Positions 52,180-61,871 are shown, counted from the first letter of the stretch. The stretch is DNA of 62,472 nt from Dehalococcoidia bacterium (GCA_022827095.1 JAJDTP010000013.1:1-62472), one strand, 5' to 3'. Numbers and translations: made by a program. The notes: generated from the sequence alone by a model not told the origin.

Positions 52180-53403
52180 ATGCAACGAAAATGGCAACGT
52201 ACTCTGATCGTGATACCGGGTTTGGCGCTATGTCTTGCACTGGCCGCGTTGGCCTGTGCGAGCGAGCCTCCGCCACCCCCTGCAGCGCCGCCGGCTGCCA
52301 TGATGGAGGAACCCGAGGTAGACGTGGCCGCTCTCAAGACCGAGGTTGTCGCCCATTACGCCGATGGCGTGCACGCTCTCTATTCGCAAAGCCTGGCGTC
52401 GGCCAGGATCATGGATGCGGCCATAGATGCCTTCGTGGCCAATCCCAATCCGGCAACCCTCGAATCAGCCAAACGCGCGTGGCTACGCGCCCGTGACGAC
52501 TACGGTCCCACCGAGGTGTTCCGGTTCTACGGCGGCCCTATCGACAACAAAGAGGATGGCCCGGAGGGTTTGATCAACGCCTGGCCAATGGACGAGTCGT
52601 ACATCGACTACGTGGAGGGCAACCCCGCGGCCGGCATAATCAATATGCCTGACGATTACCCGACGATCGATGCCGACCTCATCATCTCGCTGAATGAAGA
52701 AGGCGGGGAGGAAAACGTCTCCACCGGCTGGCACGCCATCGAGTTCCTTCTGTGGGGACAGGACCTGAATGCCCACGGTCCCGGAGACCGCCCGGTTACG
52801 GACTACACCACTGCGGACAATGCTGACCGGCGCGGGCAGTACCTCGCTGTAGCCTCCGATACGCTGCTCGGCCACCTCCAGGACATGGTGGACGCCTGGG
52901 CTCCCGGCGGCAACAACTACCGGGCCGAGTTCCTGGCGATGCCCGTTGACGACGCTCTCGTGAACATCATCACCGGCGCCGGCGCGCTCAGCCAGGGCGA
53001 ATTGGCCGGCGAGCGGATGAACGTCGCCTACGAAGAGCGTTCCCAGGAGGACGAACACTCCTGCTTCTCCGACAACACCGTTGCGGACATCGTCGGCAAC
53101 GCCATCGGCGTGCGCATGGTACTGACCGGCGACTACGGTGTGGTCTCCGGACCGGGCATCATTGACCTGTACGCTGCGGAGAACGAGTCGCTGGCACAAC
53201 AATTGGGTGAAGAGACCAGAGTGGCCGTGAACATGGCCCACAATATTCCGGATCCCTTCGACCAGCACCTCACCGACACCGCTGCCGACAGCGCGTTTGG
53301 TCGCTCCCAGGTAAAGAACACCATCGATGCGTTGATCAAGCAGGCTGAGACCATAGTGGCCGGCGCGGCGGCCTTTGGTTTCCAGATCAACACTTCCGTC
53401 TAG
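52180..53403 (+). CDS. Imelysin-family (M75) iron-binding lipoprotein
   Basis: 407 aa. A signal peptide ends in the lipobox LAALAC. The imelysin core is seen in RAWLRARDDYGPTEVFRFYGGPID and the GxHxxE motif GWHAIEFLLWGQD. The motif binds iron-type ligands in EfeO/ICMP relatives; peptidase activity is doubtful for the family. ATG 52180 is preceded by GGGGGAAA; a GTG 11 codons upstream is possible. First gene of a three-gene operon with di-heme oxidoreductase and a second imelysin. Confidence 0.88.
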   Translation: MQRKWQRTLIVIPGLALCLALAALACASEPPPPPAAPPAAMMEEPEVDVAALKTEVVAHYADGVHALYSQSLASARIMDAAIDAFVANPNPATLESAKRAWLRARDDYGPTEVFRFYGGPIDNKEDGPEGLINAWPMDESYIDYVEGNPAAGIINMPDDYPTIDADLIISLNEEGGEENVSTGWHAIEFLLWGQDLNAHGPGDRPVTDYTTADNADRRGQYLAVASDTLLGHLQDMVDAWAPGGNNYRAEFLAMPVDDALVNIITGAGALSQGELAGERMNVAYEERSQEDEHSCFSDNTVADIVGNAIGVRMVLTGDYGVVSGPGIIDLYAAENESLAQQLGEETRVAVNMAHNIPDPFDQHLTDTAADSAFGRSQVKNTIDALIKQAETIVAGAAAFGFQINTSV

Positions 53404-53416
53404 GGCTCCGCTGCGA

Positions 53417-54874
53417 ATGCTCTCCGGCCGTACCGTTAGCGCCCGTAAATCGGCCCTGCTGCGGTACGGCCTTGCCATTGGGCTGGGCGTGGTCGCCCTG
53501 GCGGCGCTGGGCTGGTGGCTTTTGCTTGATGCCAGGTCTGGCCCAAGCGAGGCCGAGATCACGGCCATACTGCAGACGCAACTGGGCGGCGACACCACGG
53601 TAGTCAGCACCAACCGCAACTCCTTTGCGCTGGCTGCCGCCAATTTGAACAGCGCCGAACGGCTAACCTTTGAGATTGGAGACAGCTTTTTTACGCAGAA
53701 CTGGGTAACCGCGCCCGCCTCCACCGAAGCCAGGGATGGTTTGGGCCCCACCTTCAACGCCCAGTCGTGTTCTTCCTGCCACACGTTGGACGGGCGAGCC
53801 CAACCGCCGCTCGACGCAGACGACCCCGAGCGGGGGCTGCTGTTCCGGTTCAGCGTTCCAGGCGTCGACGCCGCTACCGGTGGCCCGTTGCCCGATCCCG
53901 TGTACGGCGGTCAACTCCAGGACCGGGCGATTCTCACCGTGCAGCCCGAAGGAAGGTTCCTGATCAACTACCGCGAGGTCACTGGCACCTATGAGGACGG
54001 GACGCCGTACACGCTGCTGGACCCCGAGTATTCCTTTGCGGATCTGGCCTTCGGGCCCACTCATCCCGATCTGATGTTTTCGCCGCGGATCGCGCCCGCT
54101 GTGTTCGGCGCCGGTTTACTTGAGGCGATACCGGAATCCACCATCATGGCCAGCACCGACCCCGACGACTCAGATGACGACGGCATCTCCGGTCGGGCCA
54201 ACATGGTATGGGATGTGCGAAAGGGATCCACCGAGTTGGGTCGCTTCGGCTGGAAGGCCAACGTGCCGACCCTGGAACAACAAATCGCCGGAGCATTTCA
54301 TGGAGACATCGGAATCACCTCGCCGCTATTCCAGAGCGAGAATTGCCCGGCGGATCAAACCGACTGCCAGAACGCGATAAAAGGCGGCGTCCCGGAGATC
54401 CCCGCCGATCGGCTCGCCAAGGTCCTTTTCTATCAGCGGACGCTGGCGGTACCGGCCATGCGCGACGTTGAGGATCCGCAGGTTAGCCAGGGTGCAGCCC
54501 TGTTCCTCCAGGCGGGTTGCAATGCGTGCCACACTCCCAGACACACCACTGGCCAGCACGAAGTACCGGCGCTGACCGGCCAGATGATCTTCCCCTACAC
54601 CGATCTTCTCCTGCATGATATGGGCCCGGGGCTGGCCGACGGGAGGCCCGATTTTCTCGCCAAAGGAAACGAATGGCGTACCCCGCCGCTCTGGGGTATC
54701 GGTCTGATTGAGAACGTGAACAACCACACGCGCCTGCTGCACGACGGTCGCGCCCGCGACATCGCGGAAGCAATCCTGTGGCACGATGGCGAGGGCCTGG
54801 CCGCCCGTGAAGCATTCCGCAAAATGACTCGCGAAGAGAGGGAGGCGCTGCTGCGCTTCCTGGAGTCCCTCTGA
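53417..54874 (+). CDS. Di-heme oxidoreductase (DUF1111, thiol-oxidoreductase type)
   Basis: 485 aa. One N-terminal membrane span (GLAIGLGVVALAALGWWLLL) anchors two c-type haem sites, QSCSSCHTLDGR and GCNACHTPRHTTG. GLGPTFNAQSC and DLLLHDMGPGLADG are conserved in the family that lies between two imelysin genes in marine bacteria. Likely a periplasmic redox partner that changes iron oxidation state during uptake. Start near 53417 has no clear ribosome binding site; a TTG at 53375 would overlap the preceding gene. Confidence 0.88.
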   Translation: MLSGRTVSARKSALLRYGLAIGLGVVALAALGWWLLLDARSGPSEAEITAILQTQLGGDTTVVSTNRNSFALAAANLNSAERLTFEIGDSFFTQNWVTAPASTEARDGLGPTFNAQSCSSCHTLDGRAQPPLDADDPERGLLFRFSVPGVDAATGGPLPDPVYGGQLQDRAILTVQPEGRFLINYREVTGTYEDGTPYTLLDPEYSFADLAFGPTHPDLMFSPRIAPAVFGAGLLEAIPESTIMASTDPDDSDDDGISGRANMVWDVRKGSTELGRFGWKANVPTLEQQIAGAFHGDIGITSPLFQSENCPADQTDCQNAIKGGVPEIPADRLAKVLFYQRTLAVPAMRDVEDPQVSQGAALFLQAGCNACHTPRHTTGQHEVPALTGQMIFPYTDLLLHDMGPGLADGRPDFLAKGNEWRTPPLWGIGLIENVNNHTRLLHDGRARDIAEAILWHDGEGLAAREAFRKMTREEREALLRFLESL

Positions 54875-55968
54875 TGTTGGAAGCGCGCTACATCCTGCTC
54901 GCGTGCGCATTGGCCCTGCTCGTCGGAGCGGTAGCCTGTGCGCAGCAACCGCCGCCCACCAAGCAGGAAGTCCTGACCAGCCTCGCGGACGATCTGATCG
55001 TGCCCCGTTTCCAGCAGGTGGCACAGGAGATGGACGACCTGAACATGGCCCTTGCGGCGCTTTGCAGCAATGGTGGTTCGGGTGAGCTTGAGGCGGCGCG
55101 ACAGGCGTGGCGGGAGGCCCGCATTCCGTGGATGCGTTCCCAGGCGATGTGGTTCGGTCCGGTGATGGACCGGCGCTCGCGTTCTCTGGTCGATTGGGCG
55201 CCCATAGATTCGGAGCGAATCGAAAAATCCCTGAGCAAAAGAGAAACCGTCACCCCCAACGATGTACGCGAGTTCCTGGGGGCCACGCAGCGCGGAATGG
55301 GGGCCATCGAGTACGTCGTGTTCGGCGACGACACCGAGGTTTTGGCGTCCCTTGGCGAAAGGGGAGGGATACGCTGCCAGTACCTGACCGCGCTCGGCGA
55401 CGTGGCGGCGGAAGAAACAGCCGCGGTAGTCGCCGACTGGGCTGGCGACGGCACTGACAGCGACGGATACGCTGGATATTTCAAAGGGACGGCCAACATC
55501 GCGCTGGTGGATCAGCAAGCCGTGGACGAAGTGGTGCGCACGTCTGTGTTTATCACTCGCAGCATCTCGGACATGAGGCTGGGGAAAGCCCTGGGTGAGA
55601 CCGATGGGCATCCCGACCCGTCCGCAATTCCGGGCGGTGCCGGTAACAATGCGGTCAGCGACCTCCGCAACCAGGTGTTGGGGATGCGTGACACTTACCA
55701 GGGCGCCGGTGACACCTTGGGCATCAGTGACCTGGTGCGGGGCGTCTCCGCCGATGCCGATGAGAGGATGCGCGGCCATTTCCAGCAGGCGTTGGCGGCG
55801 GTGGACGGTCTGGAAGAGCCGCTCCGTGAGACCATGGCGCAGGATCCAGGTCCTGCCCAGTTGGCTTACCAGCGGATGCAGGAGTTGCAGCGCGCGTTGA
55901 ACACCGAGGTTGTCAGCCTGCTGGGAGTAACCGTGGGATTTTCCGACTCGGACGGCGACGGCGGCTAG
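54874..55968 (+). CDS. Second imelysin-family lipoprotein
   Basis: 364 aa. Lipobox GAVAC after a short signal peptide. ARQAWREARIPWMRSQAMWFGP is the imelysin first helix pair; the GxHxxE motif is altered to GMGAIEYVVFG, so its ligand set differs from the upstream imelysin. ATG overlaps the di-heme gene stop (TGATG). Its last four bases overlap the convergent HTTM gene. Confidence 0.87.
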   Translation: MLEARYILLACALALLVGAVACAQQPPPTKQEVLTSLADDLIVPRFQQVAQEMDDLNMALAALCSNGGSGELEAARQAWREARIPWMRSQAMWFGPVMDRRSRSLVDWAPIDSERIEKSLSKRETVTPNDVREFLGATQRGMGAIEYVVFGDDTEVLASLGERGGIRCQYLTALGDVAAEETAAVVADWAGDGTDSDGYAGYFKGTANIALVDQQAVDEVVRTSVFITRSISDMRLGKALGETDGHPDPSAIPGGAGNNAVSDLRNQVLGMRDTYQGAGDTLGISDLVRGVSADADERMRGHFQQALAAVDGLEEPLRETMAQDPGPAQLAYQRMQELQRALNTEVVSLLGVTVGFSDSDGDGG

Positions 55969-57323
55969 GGTTCCGTCGCGCCCGGGTTGCCACTGGCGGC
56001 GGCTGCGTCGGGTTCGTAGGGGAGCACCCACATTTTTGGCGACAAGCCGGGCTGGATCGAGGCCAGATCCACACTGGGATCGATCAGCCGCGCGTTGCGC
56101 CGGCCGTTGAAGGCGACAAAGGCATCGGCCTTCACGACAACTTGCCCGTACCCGCGTTCGGCGAAATCCTCGGCGATTATGCCGGCGGTTTGCTGGATCA
56201 TGTCGGGCTGAAACGACATTCGCTCGACCTGTAAGGGCGTCAGGTATTCGTCCGGTTCAACCAGCCAGGACCGGCCGGTTTCGAGGTCGCTGACGCGGTA
56301 TTGAACGAAGCCGACCTTCTCGGAAAGCATCACCCGCCACGCGAAGCGGTAGCCCTCCTCGTTCCAGCGGACGTTTCCCGGATAGGCAAAATGGCGCAAG
56401 GGCAGCGCCAACTGGATGGCGGCGAACAGCGCCAGTGCAGCCAGCGCGGCTCGGGCTCGCCACGGCGCTCGGTCCGCCTGGATAGTCGGAGCCGGGCCCC
56501 GCCGTGGCAGGAACCGCAGCAGCCGGCGTGGCCATTCGGGATCGAAGAACACCAGCGACAACCCGATCATCACCCAGGGGAATACGCCAAGCTGCGGGAA
56601 CAGCGTCCAGGTTGCCAGATGGAACGCGACCAGCGCGGCGTAGGCGAAGGGCCGGGTTCGCCGCCACAGCAGCGCGGGGACGATCGCCAGGTCGAACAGG
56701 GCGCCGCTCCAACTCATTGCAAAGGCCACCCACGCTTCCTGGAGAAGCGGGCCGATCAGCGGCATATCGCCGTGCTGGTAAAGCCAGATGCGCATCGGCA
56801 GCGCGTGGAGCAGCCAGTCAGGGTTGAGCTTGGCTACGCCGGCGAACAGGTACACGATCCCGACCTGGGCGCGCAATGCCCATATTGTCCACAGCGGGGT
56901 GGAGACACGATGCACCGGCAGAACGGCCAGCAGGAAGCTGGCCAGGCTCATCAGGTAGTGGTGGTTCAGGTAAGTGGTGCGATCGATGAGTTCCACGTAG
57001 GTGAAACCCAAGCAGAAAAGCGCGGCGCACAGACGTGGGCGATAGCCGGCCGCGATACCCAGGCTCAGCACGCCCAGCGCGATGAAGTGCGCGTGCATCC
57101 CCCACGCCGGCCATGGCTTGATCCAACCGAACCAAAGGTAGGTGAGATGGTGGTCCGGCTCCACGTACAAGGGGCCGATCCATTCGTGGGCGAAAAAGCG
57201 GGCCACGACCAGAAGGCCGAGCAGCCCGAAAACGACCCGAAACGCCGTGAATGATGCGCCGTCAACACGCGCACCCGCCAACTCGCGCGCGACTCTCAGC
57301 CAGCCCGTCGGATGGGCCTTCAT
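55965..57323 (-). CDS. HTTM-domain membrane protein (vitamin K gamma-carboxylase-like)
   Basis: 452 aa. The HTTM fold has several spans including SFTAFRVVFGLLGLLVVARF, LNHHYLMSLASFLLAVLP and GIVYLFAGVAKLNPDWLL, the last containing the Lys equivalent to the gamma-carboxylase active site. A soluble C-terminal part follows (FVQYRVSDLETGRSW). HTTM proteins stand beside imelysin genes in several marine phyla, as I recall, so a part in iron uptake is plausible. The gene converges on the imelysin operon with a four-base overlap. Confidence 0.85.
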   Translation of the reverse strand: MKAHPTGWLRVARELAGARVDGASFTAFRVVFGLLGLLVVARFFAHEWIGPLYVEPDHHLTYLWFGWIKPWPAWGMHAHFIALGVLSLGIAAGYRPRLCAALFCLGFTYVELIDRTTYLNHHYLMSLASFLLAVLPVHRVSTPLWTIWALRAQVGIVYLFAGVAKLNPDWLLHALPMRIWLYQHGDMPLIGPLLQEAWVAFAMSWSGALFDLAIVPALLWRRTRPFAYAALVAFHLATWTLFPQLGVFPWVMIGLSLVFFDPEWPRRLLRFLPRRGPAPTIQADRAPWRARAALAALALFAAIQLALPLRHFAYPGNVRWNEEGYRFAWRVMLSEKVGFVQYRVSDLETGRSWLVEPDEYLTPLQVERMSFQPDMIQQTAGIIAEDFAERGYGQVVVKADAFVAFNGRRNARLIDPSVDLASIQPGLSPKMWVLPYEPDAAAASGNPGATEP

Positions 57324-57558
57324 GGTCAGTCAGAACCGGTGCGGACCGCTAGCGGCTTTTCATTCAGGATCGTGGGGAAGCACGCAGATATTTCTCCGTT
57401 ACCGGAGACAGTCGGGCGGAACCATTGGCTCTGCGTTCACGGGAGGTGGATTTGGCGATAGATATTAGGGGACGGGCCACAGGTAAATCACGGCGGCCGC
57501 GAAAGAATATGGCGCGATTATACTCCGACGCCCGGGGCACGACGCGGCGACGGAGCAC
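57324..57558. other. Intergenic upstream of the HTTM gene
   Basis: Would hold the HTTM promoter; none with consensus boxes is obvious. Ends at the left end of an inverted-repeat element. Confidence 0.3.
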
Positions 57559-58189
57559 CTCACGCGTACCCACTTTCAAAAGCAGAGGGACGTTTTACCG
57601 GGATGAACGGGATGGACAGGATACGGATTGACTTTGGATTGGATTGGGTTGCAATGGTTCCTTTGGGATTGGATTTTTGCAGGTGACCGACGGTTGGTTT
57701 TGCAGGTGATTGGCGATTGGTTGCTTGGTTTTGACCAGGTTCCGGGAAGTGATCAGCCCCACGGCCGGGGGTAATGCGCTGGCTTTTTGCCCTCATTTTC
57801 CATGCCCACGGCATGGCGCGCTGTTGCGGGCGCGGCGACCCAGGAGACTACTCCGATTAGAATGGTCGGGGACAGTCTACTGCGGTACGGGTAGCGACTT
57901 TGATGCTGATCGGATTTGGCCGTGTGTTCTCGGAACCTGGTCGGAGATGGACAACCACCTGCGGGACACAGAATAGCACGGGCGTTCTGAATGGGTCAAT
58001 AGGGGAATTTGGCATGGATGCACAGGATGGATGGGATAAGCACGCGGAGGGAATGTCAGAAGCAGGATTTTCAAGATTATCGGATTTTCAGGATTGGAAC
58101 CGTTCCGTGATGGAGAGGTCCCAATCCTGCTAATCCTTAAATCCGGGAAATCCTGCTGCTGACGATTTGCGAAATTGGGTACGCGTGAG
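57559..58189. mobile_element. 631-bp inverted-repeat element, copy C
   Basis: Ends CTCACGCGTACCCACTT and AATTGGGTACGCGTGAG match the ends of the 136-bp elements. The interior differs: it includes GGGATGAACGGGATGGACAG, GGCATGGATGCACAGGATGG and a run of GGATTTTCAAGATTATCGG-type repeats common in environmental genomes. No transposase frame. A composite or long form of the same non-autonomous family. Confidence 0.65.
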
Positions 58190-58378
58190 GACGGAACGCG
58201 CATTCATTCCTGGCATCTGCCAGATCCGTGCCCTGGCCATCCGGGCCAAGCTATTTTGACGACACTCCTTAATGAATCGCACTTCATACGGGTTCAGGAG
58301 CAACGGGTGTGACTGCCCGATGGGTGGGCGTACGCTCAGCGGCCGCCAACAACGCGGCGAAACACTGAGCGTACGCGG
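58190..58378. other. Short intergenic stretch
   Basis: No gene. It follows the mobile element and ends at the WD40 gene stop; a hairpin is not evident. Confidence 0.3.
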
Positions 58379-59497
58379 TCAATTCATCAGCCCCGTCAAC
58401 TGGCGCAACCAGGTGCGGCGAAGCCCGGCGCTTGCGTGGCCCATTCGGCTCTTGGTTCGTCCTACCGGCCAAACCGTCACGCCGCCCTGCGCGTCGAGCG
58501 CGGCAAGCGCGCGCCCGTCAGGCCGCCAGTACAATTCGGACACTGGGCCCGCCACAACCGCGGCCCCGATCGGACCGCCTGTTCCATCTCTCGCAAGCGA
58601 CCACACAACCACGACGCCATCGCGGCCTCCCGACGCGAGGTGCATCACGCCAGGAGCAAAGGCAAGTGTCGTTATGGGTTGAACATGAAACTCCAGAACG
58701 CCGGGCGTCGTGCCTTCGGGACCTCCTCTTTGGAAACTCCAGACCGTCACCGTCTCCCCGCCGCCGGTCGCCAAAAGGGTGCCGGAATCATCGAAAGCCA
58801 AAGCCGACGGCTTGCCGGGGTATCCTGACATCATGGAGTCCTGCTCGGTGGAGCGGCGCCAGAAGTGCACCGAGTTGTCCTGGCTGCCGCAGGCCACGAT
58901 GCCCCCGTCGGAGCTCAGCACCATCGACACCAGTGATCCCTGCCACTCCATCTTCTGGCGAAGCGCTCCAGAGAACGGGTCGAAGAACGTGACGCGACCG
59001 TAACAGGCCGTCGCCAGCTCCCCTGCGTTCGACCAGGCGATGGCGCTGACGGTGCTGGGGTGATCATCAGACCGCCAAACCTCCGAGCCGTCCGCACCAT
59101 AGGCACGAACCTCCCGGGAGCAGGAGGCCGCCAACCATTGGCCGTCCGGCGACCACGCCACGTTTTCTACCCAACCGCTTCCGACGTCGATAGCCTGGCT
59201 TACCTGACCCTCAGCGGCGCTCCAGATTAAGACTCGGCCGTCCTGGCCGGCCGTAGCGAACGAGGTTCCGCTCGGGTGGACCGCCATCGCGAGCACACCG
59301 CCTTCGTGAATCCCCGGCCTCTCCCAGGCGGTGGCGCCGGACTTTCCGTCGAGTGCGTATACGCCACCCTCAACATCACCGACCATCAGCGCCTCGCCGC
59401 CCCGGCTCCAACCCCCGGCGATCGCGTAGTCGTCGACCGCCGCAGACCAGCCAGGGCGAAGAACACCCTTCCGGTTGCCGACTTTTAGATCAGGCAT
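58379..59497 (-). CDS. WD40-repeat protein, partner of CobW
   Basis: 372 aa with about seven blades (for example GVLAMAVHPSGTSFATAGQD-GRVLIW, SLVSMVLSSDGGIVACGSQD, ITTLAFAPGVMHLASGGRDG), no signal peptide. Its start overlaps the end of the CobW gene by 13 bases. A scaffold role in zinc delivery is inferred from this pairing with a CobW GTPase and the neighbouring Zur/ZnuA genes. Confidence 0.85.
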   Translation of the reverse strand: MPDLKVGNRKGVLRPGWSAAVDDYAIAGGWSRGGEALMVGDVEGGVYALDGKSGATAWERPGIHEGGVLAMAVHPSGTSFATAGQDGRVLIWSAAEGQVSQAIDVGSGWVENVAWSPDGQWLAASCSREVRAYGADGSEVWRSDDHPSTVSAIAWSNAGELATACYGRVTFFDPFSGALRQKMEWQGSLVSMVLSSDGGIVACGSQDNSVHFWRRSTEQDSMMSGYPGKPSALAFDDSGTLLATGGGETVTVWSFQRGGPEGTTPGVLEFHVQPITTLAFAPGVMHLASGGRDGVVVVWSLARDGTGGPIGAAVVAGPVSELYWRPDGRALAALDAQGGVTVWPVGRTKSRMGHASAGLRRTWLRQLTGLMN

Positions 59498-60906
59498 GCT
59501 GCGAACCCCTCCCGCATGTCCTGCTCATCCAGGTTGCGACCGATGAAGACGAGTTGATTGCGGTGGGGTTCGTCCCCCCATTCGCGATCGGGCTGGCCGT
59601 CAAAGAGCATGTGGACCCCCTGGAAGACGAAGCGCCGGGACTCACCCGCGACGCTGATGAAGCCTTTCATTCGGAAGATGTCCACCCCGCGCTCACCGAG
59701 CAGTGTGCTAAGCCAGGCGTTGAGCCGATCGGGATCGCAGTCGCCGTCAACCTCGATCGCGATCGAGCCCACCTCGTCGTCGTGCTCGTGTTGCGCTACC
59801 CAGGTTCGCTCGACATCGGCGGGGACCGCCGCACCCTTGATGCGCTGGGGGCCGGTCTCTATACAGTCAGGCTCGGCGCAAAAGCTGCCCGGCAGTTTGA
59901 ATGCCTCTCCATCCGCGTTCCTCAGTTGGAGATCGAACTCCTCCGCGAGGTGCTGGGCGTAGAGGCCAACCCGCGCCGGCATATCAATCTCCAGGAAGAA
60001 CGACTTGCGCCCTGGGGAATCGAGCCGGAGGCTCACATGCTTTCCGACCGGAATCTCTTCTCCGGGCTGAATGGGGTCCGCAGGTTCGGCGTACTCCCGC
60101 ACACACCACTCCGCGCCATCACGGAGGGCAGCGTCATCCGTGCCCTGGTCGGACACGACAACGAGGGACATCGCCGGATCCGGCCCTTCGGCAAGGCTGA
60201 GTTCATAGCGGCCGATAGCGAGCGAATAGACTCCAGTCCATTCGAACGGATACTCCGGCTCGAGGAAGGTGGGACGACGCTCGAGCACCTGGTCCAGGTC
60301 GAAGGCGCTGAGGTTGAGTACAGTATCGACGGATACGTTCGCCCGCTCGCTGCGCACCACTCGGGCCATTCGGTTCATGTCTCGGAGCCGAGCTTCCAGG
60401 TTGTCGATCTTCTCGCCGTTGACGAGGTCCGTCTTGTTGAGTACGAGGACGTCTGCGAACGCGATTTGCTCCGTGCTTTCGTCGCTTCGGCCGAGCTGCT
60501 GCTCGATGTGGGCTGCATCGACGAGGGTGACGATCCCGTCAAGCGAGAACTCCGCGCGCAGTTCGTCGTCCATGAAGAACGTCTGAGCGACCGGCCCGGG
60601 ATCGGCGAGCCCCGTGGTCTCCACCAACACATAGTCGAACTTGTCGCGGCGTTTCATGAGATTGCCGAGTACCCGAATCAGGTCTCCGCGCACCGTGCAG
60701 CAGATGCAGCCGTTCGACATCTCGAAGACCTCCTCATCAGCATTGATGACGAGCGCCTGATCGATGCCAACCTCCCCATACTCGTTCTCGATCACGGCAA
60801 TGCGCTTGCCGTGCTCCTCAGTCAAGATCCGGTTGAGCAGGGTTGTCTTGCCAGAGCCGAGGAAGCCGGTGAGGATGGTGACTGGTACTTTGGTAGGCGA
60901 GTTCAT
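59485..60906 (-). CDS. CobW-family GTPase, putative zinc metallochaperone
   Basis: 473 aa. LTGFLGSGKTTLLNRI (G1), ENEYGEVGID, the CxCC metal site in SNGCICCTVRGD, LVETTGLADPGP (G3) and VLVLNKTDLV (G4), with the CobW C-terminal domain in the last 95 residues. An insertion between them bears two Cys (SFCAEPDCIETG). COG0523 proteins insert metals, often zinc, into client enzymes. GGAGGAGACTAT fixes ATG 60906. A GATA/TATC palindrome lies 25 bases upstream, so Zur control is likely. Confidence 0.9.
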   Translation of the reverse strand: MNSPTKVPVTILTGFLGSGKTTLLNRILTEEHGKRIAVIENEYGEVGIDQALVINADEEVFEMSNGCICCTVRGDLIRVLGNLMKRRDKFDYVLVETTGLADPGPVAQTFFMDDELRAEFSLDGIVTLVDAAHIEQQLGRSDESTEQIAFADVLVLNKTDLVNGEKIDNLEARLRDMNRMARVVRSERANVSVDTVLNLSAFDLDQVLERRPTFLEPEYPFEWTGVYSLAIGRYELSLAEGPDPAMSLVVVSDQGTDDAALRDGAEWCVREYAEPADPIQPGEEIPVGKHVSLRLDSPGRKSFFLEIDMPARVGLYAQHLAEEFDLQLRNADGEAFKLPGSFCAEPDCIETGPQRIKGAAVPADVERTWVAQHEHDDEVGSIAIEVDGDCDPDRLNAWLSTLLGERGVDIFRMKGFISVAGESRRFVFQGVHMLFDGQPDREWGDEPHRNQLVFIGRNLDEQDMREGFAACLI

Positions 60907-60930
60907 ATAGTCTCCTCCGTTTGGCCTTAT

Positions 60931-60945
60931 TGATATGAGGTATCG
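60931..60945. promoter_or_regulatory. Candidate Zur/Fur operator before CobW
   Basis: TGATATGAGGTATCG has inverted GATA/TATC halves five bases apart, in the promoter position of the CobW gene. Similar half-sites precede the Fur-family gene. Pattern-based inference. Confidence 0.4.
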
Positions 60946-61002
60946 TTTAGCCAAGAGACTACCGTACACTGCCGGCTCCGTCGCTGTCAACCAGACGAAT
61001 TG

Positions 61003-61138
61003 CTCACGCGTACCCAGTTTGCAGCGGAGGAGCAATTTGCATGGATGCACGGGATGGACAAGATTGAATTGACGCCATCCCGTTCATCCTGTGCATCCAT
61101 GCCAATTCCCCGATCTCGCCTAACTGGGTACGCATGAG
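61003..61138. mobile_element. 136-bp inverted-repeat element, copy D
   Basis: Ends CTCACGCGTACCCAGTT and AACTGGGTACGCATGAG are perfect inverted repeats but for one base. The length equals copies A and B, yet the core is a different hairpin: GCATGGATGCAC...GTGCATCCATGC with GGGATGGAC inside. Lies between CobW and the Fur-family gene. Confidence 0.75.
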
Positions 61139-61141
61139 ACT

Positions 61142-61266
61142 TCAGGGTCTTTTCAAAGTCGCCTAACGTCCGCTCATGGTGAGCCTGTCGAACCATAGCG
61201 ACCGTCCTTCGACAGGCTCAGGACGAGCGGAAAGGTCAGACGCCCACAACTTTGAAAAGGCCCTGA
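61142..61266. mobile_element. Nested hairpin element with 10-bp target duplication
   Basis: Outer arms TCAGGGTCTTTTCAAAGT and ACTTTGAAAAGGCCCTGA enclose inner arms CGCTCATGGTGAGCCTGTCG and the near-complement CGACAGGCTCAGGACGAGCG. ATGAGACTTC occurs at both borders (61134-61143 and 61266-61275), as expected of a duplicated target site. It inserted at the right end of copy D. Confidence 0.65.
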
Positions 61267-61283
61267 TGAGACTTCGTACGGTG

Positions 61284-61330
61284 TTGACACGCTAGAATTA
61301 CGATGATAGTTTCCGAGACGGAGTATCATT
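61284..61330 (+). promoter_or_regulatory. Promoter/operator of the Fur-family gene
   Basis: TTGACA at 61284 is followed 17 bases later by TAGTTT as a weak -10. ATGATA (61303) and TATCAT (61324) form inverted half-sites with a 15-base gap just before the ATG, so the repressor may control itself. Confidence 0.4.
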
Positions 61331-61798
61331 ATGGTCGTCACCACGCCCAAACATTCCGGCCACGAGCACCCGCGACCCCGCTCCGCCGCGGTCGTCGACG
61401 ACATCATCGCTCAATTGTGCGACTTGGGGTACCGCGATACCGAGCCCCGCCGTTTGGTCATCAGCGCCGTCGCCGCACAGAGCCGGCCTTTCACCGCCGA
61501 AGAGCTCTGCTCCGCCTTGCCTTGTGTAGGCCGGGCCACCGTGTACCGGGGCCTCCGCCTGTTGGTGGAAACCGATCAGGTGTGCCGGATCCTGCTGGAA
61601 GACCACGAGCTGCGTTACCAGCTCAGCCAACCGGGGCATCACCATCACCTGCTGTGCGGGGTATGCGGGGCGTCGGCGGACCTGGAAGGATGCGGAGCCG
61701 AGGACCTGCTCCGAGAAGCCGCTGCAGCCGCAGGCTTCCGAATGAAGGGACATTTGCTGGAAGTGTACGGCGAGTGCGTCGAATGCGTCGAGGACTGA
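61331..61798 (+). CDS. Fur-family metal repressor, Zur-like
   Basis: 155 aa. The winged helix has TAEELCSALPCVGRATVYRGLRLLVE (residues about 55-80), followed by the metal-sensing domain HHHHLLCGVCG (H103-H106, C109, C112) and a C-terminal ECVEC pair (C149, C152), the structural zinc site. The N-terminal HSGHEHP adds His. Its location between CobW and a ZnuA-type gene makes a zinc sensor likelier than an iron sensor. About 170 bases separate it from the ZnuA-type gene, with a perfect palindrome between. Confidence 0.9.
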   Translation: MVVTTPKHSGHEHPRPRSAAVVDDIIAQLCDLGYRDTEPRRLVISAVAAQSRPFTAEELCSALPCVGRATVYRGLRLLVETDQVCRILLEDHELRYQLSQPGHHHHLLCGVCGASADLEGCGAEDLLREAAAAAGFRMKGHLLEVYGECVECVED

Positions 61799-61871
61799 TC
61801 GCCGCCGCATTTTTGTTTTGGCTCGCCTTGTTGATACTTCGTATCTGTCTCCATCCATGATTGAAACCAAT

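Noticed and set aside
52483-53784. 433-codon leftward open frame
   Set aside because: Antisense to imelysin and the di-heme gene; a high-GC artefact.
54595-56031. 478-codon leftward open frame
   Set aside because: Lies opposite the second imelysin and the end of the di-heme gene; no motif or ribosome binding site.
59353-60933. 526-codon rightward open frame
   Set aside because: Antisense to the CobW gene, which has all GTPase motifs.
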